DNA of 6,300 nt from Bacteroidales bacterium (GTDB lineage: Bacteria > Bacteroidota > Bacteroidia > Bacteroidales > GCA-2748055). The stretch is taken from NCBI GenBank assembly GCA_023135025.1, contig JAGLTY010000135.1, positions 1-6,300 on the forward strand, in the 5' to 3' direction. How positions within the stretch are numbered: the stretch's first letter is position 1; every line of letters begins with the position of its first letter. Made by a program: the position numbers and the translations under genes. A model generated the notes under the pieces. The model was not told the DNA's origin, made no database searches, and worked only from the letters and a program-made list of their open reading frames with translations. Shown here one piece after another: positions 1-5,884 of this stretch.

Positions 1-61
1 TGGTTCGTCTGACCATACGAGCGAATGTTAACAATAGTGTTTAATTAAATATATTTAAAGG

Positions 62-388
62 ATGAGTTTTTTATTTCAAATTTTAGCTGCGCCAGCCGGA
101 CCAGGCGGTGCTGGAGGAATGCAATCGTTGATTTTTCTATTGCTGATCATTGTGGTGTTCTACTTTTTTATGATTCGCCCGCAGGTGAAGAAGCAAAAAG
201 ATGCTTCACATTTCAGGAATGCCCTGAAAAAGGGTGATAAAGTGACCACAACAGGTGGTATTTACGGTAAGATCAATGATGTGAAGGATCGTACAGTGAC
301 CCTTGAAATTGCTGATAACGTTCTTGTAAAGGTTGATAAAACAGCTGTAACGGCTGAACCATCGGAGCAGACTCCGGCCAGGAAATAA
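62..388 (+). CDS. yajC: Preprotein translocase accessory subunit YajC
   Basis: This is a 108-residue, single-span inner-membrane protein of the YajC family. YajC associates with SecDF and the SecYEG channel and assists Sec-dependent export. A short Gly/Pro/Ala-rich N-terminus is followed by a hydrophobic segment at about residues 22-38. The family signature RPQ sits at residues 39-41, right after the membrane segment, and a basic stretch (VKKQK) marks the cytoplasmic side. The soluble domain carries the conserved GDKVTTTGGIYGK at residues 58-70. The length is normal for the family (about 85-120). The ATG at 62 is the only sensible start; the leader before it is A/T-rich without a useful Shine-Dalgarno sequence, as is common in Bacteroidota. 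It opens a plus-strand cluster, with ybbR 10 bases downstream. The identification is secure. Confidence 0.95.
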   Translation: MSFLFQILAAPAGPGGAGGMQSLIFLLLIIVVFYFFMIRPQVKKQKDASHFRNALKKGDKVTTTGGIYGKINDVKDRTVTLEIADNVLVKVDKTAVTAEPSEQTPARK

Positions 389-398
389 ACAAGCGGCT

Positions 399-1391
399 TT
401 GGAAAACGGTTTTCTCCAGAAATGGCCAAAGGTACCGGAAGGACAAAAACTTCAATTCAGGAAAAGAATCCTGCTGTTTTCTGTTTTCTTTCTGATTTCT
501 GCCTCTATCTGGTTGCTCAATGCATTGAGCAAGAACTATACATCCGTCATTGAATATCCCCTTGTCTATACGGATTTTCCTGAAGACAAGGTATTTGTGG
601 GCGAAATGCCCGGGCACCTCGATCTACAGATCAATGCCCATGGATATGCACTTTTACGGTACAAAATGTACCGAAAACCGGTTCCTATAAGCTTCAAGAT
701 CTCTGCATTCAATCTGAACAGAGGGCAGGACAGCTCCAGTGCCTATATTCTGACACGCTATCTGAAGGATCAGATAGCAAGACAGTTACCAGCCGAATTG
801 CAATTACTGGAGATCAATCCGGACACACTTCATTTTCAGTTTGCTAAAAGGGTAACCAGGATGGTGAAGATCAAACCCGATTTTGAATACTCCATTGAGA
901 AGCAATTTACCATCAAGGATGAGATTATGCTCACCCCTGATTCTGTTGAGGTAACCGGTCCTGATCTTATTCTGGATACACTTGCTTTTGTCTATACCAC
1001 ACGGTATGACCTGGGAGTGCTTACCCGGAATTACAGCGACAGGGTTAAGCTGAGCAGGGAGGCTGACCTGCAATATAATCTATCCAGGGTGAACTGTTCC
1101 ATTGAATTGGAGCGGTTTACGGAGCTGCTGGTTACGGTTCCCATTGAGGTTCTGAACCTGCCTGATAGCATTTTTCTGCAGACCTTTCCTTCAACCATTA
1201 AACTCAACTGCCGGGTCGGACTGAGTAAATATGACAGGATTGATCTGTATCCTTTCAGAGCAGTGGTCGATTATGATAAGATTGATGAGCGTATTACGAC
1301 CCTGAATGTAACCATCCAGAACCTGCCAGACTATCTGCTCGGGTATGAGTATTCCCCAAAGACTGTCGAATTCTTAAAGTCGAGACGGTGA
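399..1391 (+). CDS. YbbR/CdaR-like domain membrane-anchored protein
   Basis: The product is a 330-residue protein with a short basic cytoplasmic N-terminus, one hydrophobic segment at about residues 24-43, and a long extracytoplasmic part rich in beta strands. YbbR-type repeats can be made out at about residues 50-95, 160-240 (with the typical phrase PDSVEVTGP at 180-188) and 245-325 (ending KTVEFL). In Firmicutes, YbbR (CdaR) binds and regulates the diadenylate cyclase CdaA. No cdaA is present here, and the role of the Bacteroidota homologues between yajC and coaE is not established. The start is TTG at 399: the first in-frame ATG (codon 69) lies beyond the membrane segment and would remove the anchor. 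The stop overlaps the coaE ATG by one base (TGATG), implying translational coupling. The family assignment is good; the function is open. Confidence 0.82.
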   Translation: MENGFLQKWPKVPEGQKLQFRKRILLFSVFFLISASIWLLNALSKNYTSVIEYPLVYTDFPEDKVFVGEMPGHLDLQINAHGYALLRYKMYRKPVPISFKISAFNLNRGQDSSSAYILTRYLKDQIARQLPAELQLLEINPDTLHFQFAKRVTRMVKIKPDFEYSIEKQFTIKDEIMLTPDSVEVTGPDLILDTLAFVYTTRYDLGVLTRNYSDRVKLSREADLQYNLSRVNCSIELERFTELLVTVPIEVLNLPDSIFLQTFPSTIKLNCRVGLSKYDRIDLYPFRAVVDYDKIDERITTLNVTIQNLPDYLLGYEYSPKTVEFLKSRR

Positions 1392-1981
1392 TGTTCAGGG
1401 TTGGATTAACAGGCGGAATAGGTAGTGGAAAGAGCCTGGTTTGCAGTATTTTTGAAAAATTGGGAGTGCCGGTATACAGTGCTGATGCAGAGGCGCGGAA
1501 ATTAATGAATACCGACAGTGAACTAAAGACCAGCATTGTGAAGATGTTCGGGGATCAGGCGTACAGTAAGGATGGTCTGGACAGGGAATTCCTTGCCGGT
1601 TCAGTTTTTGGAGATGATGAAAAGCTATCCGGACTTAACAGACTGGTTCATCCTGCTGTACGAAAGGATTTTAACAGGTGGGTAGCCTTGCAGAGCGGAT
1701 CACCCTATGTGGTGGAAGAGGCTGCCATCCTGTTCGAAAGCGGAGCCCACAGGGAGATGGACCTCTCGGTTCTGGTTTATGCCCCCGAAGAGCTCAGAAT
1801 CAACAGGGTTATGGAACGGGACCAGGCAGATCGGGAGGATGTGTTGAATCGAATGGGCCACCAAATGAGTGAAGAGGAGAAAATGAAGTTGGCCGGCCAT
1901 ATCATTTATAATGATGGGACGCAGATGCTTCTGCCCCAGGTGATCGAATTGCACAATAAGATTTTAAACAGCATAGAATAA
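1391..1981 (+). CDS. coaE: Dephospho-CoA kinase
   Basis: CoaE phosphorylates the 3'-hydroxyl of the ribose in dephospho-CoA with ATP, the final step of coenzyme A synthesis in the cytoplasm. The protein is 196 residues, normal for the family. It shows a Walker A loop GGIGSGKS at residues 8-15, the substrate-site region SADAEARKL with Asp32, the conserved HP pair at 87-88 (HPAVR), the EAAILFESG segment at 110-118, an Arg-rich lid segment INRVMERD at about 137-144, and the family's late IIYNDG motif at 171-176. The frame could begin at GTG 1388, but the ATG at 1391 gives a classic TGATG overlap with the preceding stop and is preferred. The next gene starts three bases after the stop, so coaE sits in the middle of a tight operon. 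Confidence 0.96.
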   Translation: MFRVGLTGGIGSGKSLVCSIFEKLGVPVYSADAEARKLMNTDSELKTSIVKMFGDQAYSKDGLDREFLAGSVFGDDEKLSGLNRLVHPAVRKDFNRWVALQSGSPYVVEEAAILFESGAHREMDLSVLVYAPEELRINRVMERDQADREDVLNRMGHQMSEEEKMKLAGHIIYNDGTQMLLPQVIELHNKILNSIE

Positions 1982-1984
1982 GTT

Positions 1985-2716
1985 ATGGCGAAATTTGGAA
2001 AATGGATAGGTCTTGGACTGGGGTGGGCCCTGGGTGGTCCCATTGGTGGTATCCTCGGACTGGCAGTTGGTTCGATTTTTGATACCGGGAGCAGTGTGGC
2101 ACCCGGACAGGTACGGAGTGCAAGGACACAGACCCTGCGGGGAGATTATGCAGCCTCCCTGTTGGTACTCACAGCTGCGGTGATGAAAGCTGATGGCAGG
2201 GTGATGAAAAGTGAGCTGGATTATGTAAAGCGATACTTCATCACCCGATTCGGCAGTGATACTGCCAACGAAGCGGTGGTCATGTTAAGAGATATTTTGA
2301 AGCAGGAGATCCCAGTGAGGGATGTGACCAACCAGCTTTTACAGCGGCTCGACTACTCCTATCGCCTGGAGATGATCCATTTCCTGTTTGGGATCGCTTC
2401 GGCAGACGGATCGGTAAGTGATTCAGAGAACCAGGTGATTCAGAAAATATCCGGTTATATGAGTATCACCGATTCAGATTTTCAGAGCATCAGGGCCATG
2501 TTTGTGAGTCAGACCGATGCGTCATATAAGATCCTGGAGATTGAATCCACCAGTACCGATGAGGATGTGAAAAAAGCTTACCGCCGGATGGCTATGAAGT
2601 ATCACCCCGATAAGGTGAGCCATCTGGGTGAGGACTTCAAGAAGGTGGCCCACGAAAAATTCAGAAAAGTTCAGGGGGCGTATGACCAGATTAAGAGCGA
2701 GCGAGGATTGAATTAG
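1985..2716 (+). CDS. djlA: DjlA-like membrane co-chaperone (TerB + J domain)
   Basis: This 243-residue protein has the three-part architecture of DjlA, a membrane-bound J-domain partner of DnaK. Residues 7-33 form a glycine-rich hydrophobic segment ending GSIFD, closely resembling the DjlA membrane anchor in character. A TerB-type helical domain spans about 52-170, with two copies of its acidic motif, KADG at 68-71 and SADG at 139-142. A C-terminal J domain spans about 179-243 with the catalytic HPD tripeptide at 207-209 inside YHPDK. The HPD motif is intact, so stimulation of DnaK ATPase is expected. E. coli DjlA is a little longer (about 270). The symbol is given on architecture; databases may call such proteins TerB or DnaJ domain proteins. 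The start ATG lies three bases after the coaE stop. No DnaK gene is nearby. Confidence 0.85.
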   Translation: MAKFGKWIGLGLGWALGGPIGGILGLAVGSIFDTGSSVAPGQVRSARTQTLRGDYAASLLVLTAAVMKADGRVMKSELDYVKRYFITRFGSDTANEAVVMLRDILKQEIPVRDVTNQLLQRLDYSYRLEMIHFLFGIASADGSVSDSENQVIQKISGYMSITDSDFQSIRAMFVSQTDASYKILEIESTSTDEDVKKAYRRMAMKYHPDKVSHLGEDFKKVAHEKFRKVQGAYDQIKSERGLN

Positions 2717-2722
2717 AAGTGT

Positions 2723-2730
2723 TATATTTG
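2723..2730 (+). promoter_or_regulatory. Candidate -7 element (TAnnTTTG) before the DUF5606 gene
   Basis: The octamer TATATTTG matches the Bacteroidota -7 consensus TAnnTTTG at all six fixed positions and lies in the 33-base gap after the DjlA-like gene. I find no good TTTG -33 element 19-21 bases upstream, so it may be weak. A start of transcription about six bases downstream would leave a leader of roughly 13 bases before ATG 2750. It would let the DUF5606 gene be expressed apart from the upstream operon. Confidence 0.4.
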
Positions 2731-2749
2731 CATTACTTTATTGAGAAGT

Positions 2750-3241
2750 ATGAAGACGATTCAGTTAAAAGACATTCTTGCCATATCAGGCAAAGGCGGC
2801 CTGTTTAAGTTTATTGCGCAGGCACGCAACGGAATAGTGGTGGAATCCCTGGAGGAGAAAAAGAGGCATGTGGCACCAGCTACTGCCCGTGTGAGTTCCT
2901 TAGAGGATATTGCCATCTTTACCCTCAAGGAGGAGGTTCCCCTGGCCGATATTTTCTTTATGATCCATGAAAAATCGGAAGGAAATGAGATATTATCTCA
3001 CAAGGCGCCGGTCAATGAGCTAAAGAGCTACTTCAAGGAGCTGGTTCCGGATTATGACGAAGACCGTGTCTACGTTTCCGATATCAAGAAGGTTTTTCAG
3101 TGGTACAACCAGCTGAAGCTGCACGAATTGCTCGAGGTGATCGATAAAGAGGAGGATAAAGAGGAAGAATCAGCCGATCAGCCAGAGAAAGATATTGAAG
3201 CTACAGATCAGCCTGAGAAAGAGCAGGACGCAGCTAAATAG
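2750..3241 (+). CDS. DUF5606-type protein of unknown function
   Basis: The product is a 163-residue, probably cytoplasmic protein without signal peptide or membrane segment. The N-terminal 130 or so residues resemble the Bacteroidota family DUF5606: an opening like LKDILAISGKGGLFKFIAQ, then a strand with VVESLEEKKR, then SLEDIAIFT and EEVPLADIF. To my knowledge no function is established. From about residue 131 the protein turns into an acidic, low-complexity tail with the repeats DKEE-DKEE and two copies of DQPEK, likely disordered. The frame is open back to TTG 2741, but ATG 2750 fits the family N-terminus (MKTIQLKDIL) and is chosen. It lies 33 bases after the DjlA-like gene, behind a possible promoter, and its last codons overlap the convergent mazG gene. 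The family match is from memory of motifs. Confidence 0.75.
   Translation: MKTIQLKDILAISGKGGLFKFIAQARNGIVVESLEEKKRHVAPATARVSSLEDIAIFTLKEEVPLADIFFMIHEKSEGNEILSHKAPVNELKSYFKELVPDYDEDRVYVSDIKKVFQWYNQLKLHELLEVIDKEEDKEEESADQPEKDIEATDQPEKEQDAAK
3143..3166 (+). repeat. Tandem 12-bp repeat, two copies, in the DUF5606 tail
   Basis: Copies at 3143-3154 and 3155-3166 (GATAAAGAGGAG / GATAAAGAGGAA) differ only in the last base. They encode two successive DKEE units, so the acidic tail appears to have grown by in-frame duplication. Confidence 0.8.
3176..3222 (+). repeat. Imperfect 30-bp-period repeat in the DUF5606 tail
   Basis: Two 17-base copies at 3176-3192 and 3206-3222 (GATCAGCCAGAGAAAGA and GATCAGCCTGAGAAAGA) differ at one base and are spaced exactly 30 bases apart, keeping frame. 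They encode the repeated pentapeptide DQPEK. The spacer codons (DIEAT against EQDAA) have diverged more. Confidence 0.75.
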
Positions 3242-4010
3242 ATTTGGCCTCCTGCCAGATAGATTCCATCTCTTCCAGGCTCATCTCTTTCAATGATCGA
3301 TTCATTTCCAGAGCCTTTTTTTCAAGGTATTTAAATCTTTTGATGAATTTCCTGTTGGTCCGCTCCAGGGCTGTTTCCGGTTCAACATTGTAGAGACGTG
3401 CTGCATTGATAAGGGAAAATAGCAGATCGCCGATCTCCTCCTCCATCTTCTCATGTTCCTGCCCGTTGTTCAGTTCGTGCTTCACCTCCTGAATCTCTTC
3501 GGTCACCTTGTCCCACACCTGTTCCCTTTGGTCCCAGTCAAATCCTACAGCTCTTACCTTATCCTGTATCCTGTGCGCTTTGATCATCGCCGGGAGCGAC
3601 ACCGGAACACCCGCAAGTACACTTCGGTTTCCCTCCTTCATCTTCAGCTCTTCCCAGTTCTCAATTACCTCGACAGAGTCTTTTACTTTCCACTCCCCGA
3701 ATACGTGGGGATGCCTGAAGACCAGCTTGTCGCATATACCATTGAGCACATCAGCAATGTCAAATACCCCTTTTTCCGATCCGATTTTCGAATAGAATAC
3801 AATGTGGAGCATCAGGTCGCCTAGCTCCTTCCGGATCTCCTCCAGGTCCTGATTCATAATGGCATCAGCCAGTTCATAAGTCTCTTCGATGGTCAGGTTC
3901 CTCAGGCTCTCCAGGGTCTGTTCCCGGTCCCACGGACACTTCTCCCTTAACTCGTCCATCACTTCCAGCAGACGTTCAAACGCCTTCAACTTCTCTTCGG
4001 TACTGTGCAT
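3234..4010 (-). CDS. mazG: Nucleoside triphosphate pyrophosphohydrolase MazG
   Basis: MazG hydrolyses (d)NTPs to the monophosphate and pyrophosphate, cleaning the nucleotide pool and, in E. coli, lowering ppGpp under starvation. The 258-residue protein has the usual tandem all-alpha MazG domains and near-standard length (E. coli 263). The first domain shows CPWDREQT at 25-32, the metal-binding EExxE at 42-46 and ExxD at 62-65. The second shows KVRAVGFDW at 151-159, EExxE-type EEIQE at 171-175 and EIGD at 192-195, so both sites look intact. The conserved linker FRHPHVFG lies at 98-105. The frame extends to TTG 4031, but ATG 4010 is chosen because it sits one base after the preceding stop (TAGCATG). 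No mazEF toxin-antitoxin pair or relA is adjacent. The 3' end overlaps the convergent DUF5606 gene by 8 bp. Confidence 0.95.
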   Translation of the reverse strand: MHSTEEKLKAFERLLEVMDELREKCPWDREQTLESLRNLTIEETYELADAIMNQDLEEIRKELGDLMLHIVFYSKIGSEKGVFDIADVLNGICDKLVFRHPHVFGEWKVKDSVEVIENWEELKMKEGNRSVLAGVPVSLPAMIKAHRIQDKVRAVGFDWDQREQVWDKVTEEIQEVKHELNNGQEHEKMEEEIGDLLFSLINAARLYNVEPETALERTNRKFIKRFKYLEKKALEMNRSLKEMSLEEMESIWQEAKSI

Positions 4011-4011
4011 G

Positions 4012-4797
4012 CTATCCTTCTTTGAATTCAACCCTGATGGTTGAGTTTGTGGTTAATTTAAGCAAGCCGGCGGCATTTCCGTTCCTGATGGCAATCTCCA
4101 ACAATCCGGAGGAGTTAAATATGGCCAGCAGATCACCCGGATCCGTCTCATTATAGCGGTTATTGATCCGGTTAATCATATAGTGCTTGCTCTGTACATA
4201 AATCTCAAAGGCTTTCCCGTTTCCAACCCGGTTAAATAGCTCATGAGAGATATTTGTGATGGCATTCTGGTAGGAGTCAATATAGATCACACTTCCGATG
4301 ATGGTATGATCCTCTATGGTGGCCCTTAATGGGGTCTGCCTGTCATAATCTTTCACAGGGGAACCCAGCTTGGTAAGTGGTGTACCTCCCGATAATTTGC
4401 AGGCAGCCGTGGCAAAGACTGTCAGGGCCACAAACGTGTCCGGATCATCTTTGTAATTTCCAGTCAGAGTGACCACCTCTTCAGGCTCTGTTCCACCCAG
4501 CAGACCCAGGATGCCGTTATCGGCGCAGAGGAAGTAGTGGTTATCTTTTCGTGCTGCCAGCAACTCTCCTCCGATCTCTGGCTCAGAGTTGACAGCAATG
4601 ATATGAATAGTATTCTCCGGAAAGTGGGGATAACTGTTCCTTACAACAAATGCTGCCTGGGAACTATTGAACGCTTTAATGCGGTGGTTAATGTCGATGA
4701 TTTGTGCTTCGGGACATGCCGATAGAAGTTTTCCCTTGAGTGATGCCACATAAAAATCGTTTTCGTTCCAATCGGACGTCAGTGTGATAATGTGCAT
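4012..4797 (-). CDS. SAM hydrolase/halogenase-fold protein (DUF62), atypical active site
   Basis: This 261-residue cytoplasmic protein belongs to the SAM hydroxide adenosyltransferase / fluorinase-chlorinase superfamily, whose characterised hydrolases split S-adenosylmethionine into adenosine and methionine. Visible family features are the N-terminal TLTSDW with Asp9, the DFYVASLKG segment (14-22), IDINH (34-38), ADNG (92-95), the SAM-contacting pattern IDSYQNAITN (173-182) and the C-terminal barrel signature SSGLLEIAIRNGNAA (229-243). The region that normally reads DPGVG is replaced by NSEPE (70-74), and the usual FHGRD stretch reads FVALT (122-126). The Asp-Arg-His triad of archaeal hydrolases therefore seems absent, and hydrolase activity cannot be assumed. 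It is the first gene of a two-gene minus-strand unit with mazG and faces divergent phoH. Start ATG 4797 is well supported by the family N-terminus. Confidence 0.85.
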   Translation of the reverse strand: MHIITLTSDWNENDFYVASLKGKLLSACPEAQIIDINHRIKAFNSSQAAFVVRNSYPHFPENTIHIIAVNSEPEIGGELLAARKDNHYFLCADNGILGLLGGTEPEEVVTLTGNYKDDPDTFVALTVFATAACKLSGGTPLTKLGSPVKDYDRQTPLRATIEDHTIIGSVIYIDSYQNAITNISHELFNRVGNGKAFEIYVQSKHYMINRINNRYNETDPGDLLAIFNSSGLLEIAIRNGNAAGLLKLTTNSTIRVEFKEG

Positions 4798-4820
4798 GGG
4801 TTTGTGACAGGGATTTTCTT

Positions 4821-4851
4821 ATTGGAATGTTGGAAAAAACAACTTAATTTG
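4821..4851 (+). promoter_or_regulatory. Candidate Bacteroidota promoter for phoH
   Basis: A -33-like ATTG at 4821-4824 is followed, after 19 bases, by a -7-like TTAATTTG at 4844-4851. Each differs by one base from the TTTG and TAnnTTTG consensus, and the spacing is right. Transcription would begin near 4857, giving a leader of about 27 A/T-rich bases before the phoH ATG. This rests on motif match only. Confidence 0.45.
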
Positions 4852-4857
4852 CACATC

Positions 4858-4865
4858 CAAAAATA
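4858..4865 (-). promoter_or_regulatory. Candidate -7 element for the DUF62-mazG unit
   Basis: Read on the minus strand, TATTTTTG matches TAnnTTTG at all fixed positions. A start near 4852 would give a leader of about 55 bases before ATG 4797. No clear TTTG -33 element is seen at the right distance, where the sequence already overlaps the first codons of phoH. The region between the two divergent genes is short, so some promoter for this unit must lie in or near it. Confidence 0.4.
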
Positions 4866-4883
4866 GTGATTATAATTTAATTT

Positions 4884-5825
4884 ATGGCGGAAAAACTGAT
4901 CTATTTGGAGGGTGTCGATCCTGTTGATTTCTATGGCGTAAACAACGTCCGTTTCAATAAATTTATTGAACTCTTTCCCGATTTAAAGATCGTCTCCAGG
5001 GGGAACGAAATCCGTATTCAGGGGAAGAAAGAGCGGTTGGTGGATTTTGAGGAGAGGGTCGATCTTTTTTTGCGTTACCTGCGGAAATTTCAATCCGTTA
5101 CCCTACCCGACCTGGATGATCTTCTGAATGGATCCGTTGATCATAAAATGGAGGCTCCCGGATCGGAAGGGGAGGTGTTGCTGCACGGGGAGAGCGGAAG
5201 GAAGATCAGGGCAGTAACGATTAATCAGAAACGATTGGTTGACGATGGTATGCTGAATGATCTGCTGATTGCAGTGGGTCCGGCCGGAACAGGAAAAACC
5301 TATACGGCCATTGCCATGGCTGTGAAGGCTCTGAAAGAGAGGGAGGTCAAACGGATTATTTTAACCCGGCCCGCGGTGGAAGCAGGTGAAAAGCTGGGAT
5401 TTCTCCCGGGCGACTTCAAGGAGAAGCTTGACCCTTATCTTCAACCGCTTTATGATGCGCTGAGGGATATGATCCAGCCACGGAAACTGATCCAGTTTAT
5501 GGAGGATGGCACCATCCAGATTGCACCATTGGCTTATATGAGGGGGCGTACCCTCGACGAAGCATTTGTGATCCTGGATGAGGGCCAGAATGCAACAGCC
5601 AGTCAGTTTAAGATGTTCCTGACCAGGATGGGGCCCAATGCCCGGTTCATTGTTACCGGCGATGATTCACAGGTAGACCTTCCAAGGCGGGAGGATTCCG
5701 GACTGGTACAGGCCATCAGGATTCTCGACGGGATCAAGGGGATTTCGATAATCCGGTTCGATGAGCGAGATATTATCAGGCACCGGCTGGTAAAGTCGAT
5801 TGTGAAAGCGTATGATAGTGCATAA
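4884..5825 (+). CDS. phoH: PhoH family ATPase (YbeZ type)
   Basis: This cytoplasmic P-loop ATPase is 313 residues, typical of the PhoH/YbeZ group. These proteins are linked to RNA metabolism and, with the RNase YbeY, to ribosomal RNA maturation; the exact reaction is not settled. An N-terminal region at about 1-85 looks like the small KH-like nucleic-acid domain of the family (RGNEIRIQG at 39-47). The ATPase domain has Walker A GPAGTGKT at 132-139, TRPAVEAGEKLGFLPGD at 161-177, the Walker B segment FVILDEGQN at 228-236 with Asp232-Glu233, and the sensor-like TGDDSQVDLP at 258-267. All catalytic motifs are intact. Start ATG 4884 follows an A/T-rich leader without Shine-Dalgarno. No ybeY is next to it in the window; purC follows after 59 bases. 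Confidence 0.94.
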   Translation: MAEKLIYLEGVDPVDFYGVNNVRFNKFIELFPDLKIVSRGNEIRIQGKKERLVDFEERVDLFLRYLRKFQSVTLPDLDDLLNGSVDHKMEAPGSEGEVLLHGESGRKIRAVTINQKRLVDDGMLNDLLIAVGPAGTGKTYTAIAMAVKALKEREVKRIILTRPAVEAGEKLGFLPGDFKEKLDPYLQPLYDALRDMIQPRKLIQFMEDGTIQIAPLAYMRGRTLDEAFVILDEGQNATASQFKMFLTRMGPNARFIVTGDDSQVDLPRREDSGLVQAIRILDGIKGISIIRFDERDIIRHRLVKSIVKAYDSA

Positions 5826-5884
5826 CAGTGCTTAGTGATTAGTAGTCGAAGAAAAAATATAACTTTAAAAAAATAGATTTAGTT

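Noticed and set aside
40..49. Perfect palindrome TTTAATTAAA
   Set aside because: It is ten bases of pure A/T in an A/T-rich leader, expected by chance and too weak for a terminator or clear operator.
1..61. Possible 3' end of an upstream gene and a promoter for yajC
   Set aside because: Two frames stay open briefly (to stops near 31 and 44), but 10-14 codons are too few to recognise. The -7-like TATATTTA at 50-57 is too close to the yajC ATG to act as its promoter.
273..617. Minus-strand open frame across the yajC/ybbR junction
   Set aside because: It is the antisense shadow of two well-supported genes and shows no recognisable domain or leader.
1388..1390. GTG as the start of coaE
   Set aside because: It gives one extra Met before the ATG at 1391, which forms the usual TGATG overlap and is the simpler start.
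3453..3824. Two overlapping plus-strand open frames antisense to mazG
   Set aside because: mazG has all expected motifs across this stretch; the antisense translations have no recognisable features and no start signals.
4537..4725. Small plus-strand open frame inside the DUF62 gene
   Set aside because: It lies wholly within a well-supported minus-strand gene and looks like a shadow frame.
5826..5884. Terminator or strong promoter between phoH and purC
   Set aside because: No inverted repeat with a T-run was found. The TAACTTTA box has one mismatch and no good -33 partner, and the short TTAGT direct repeat is likely chance.
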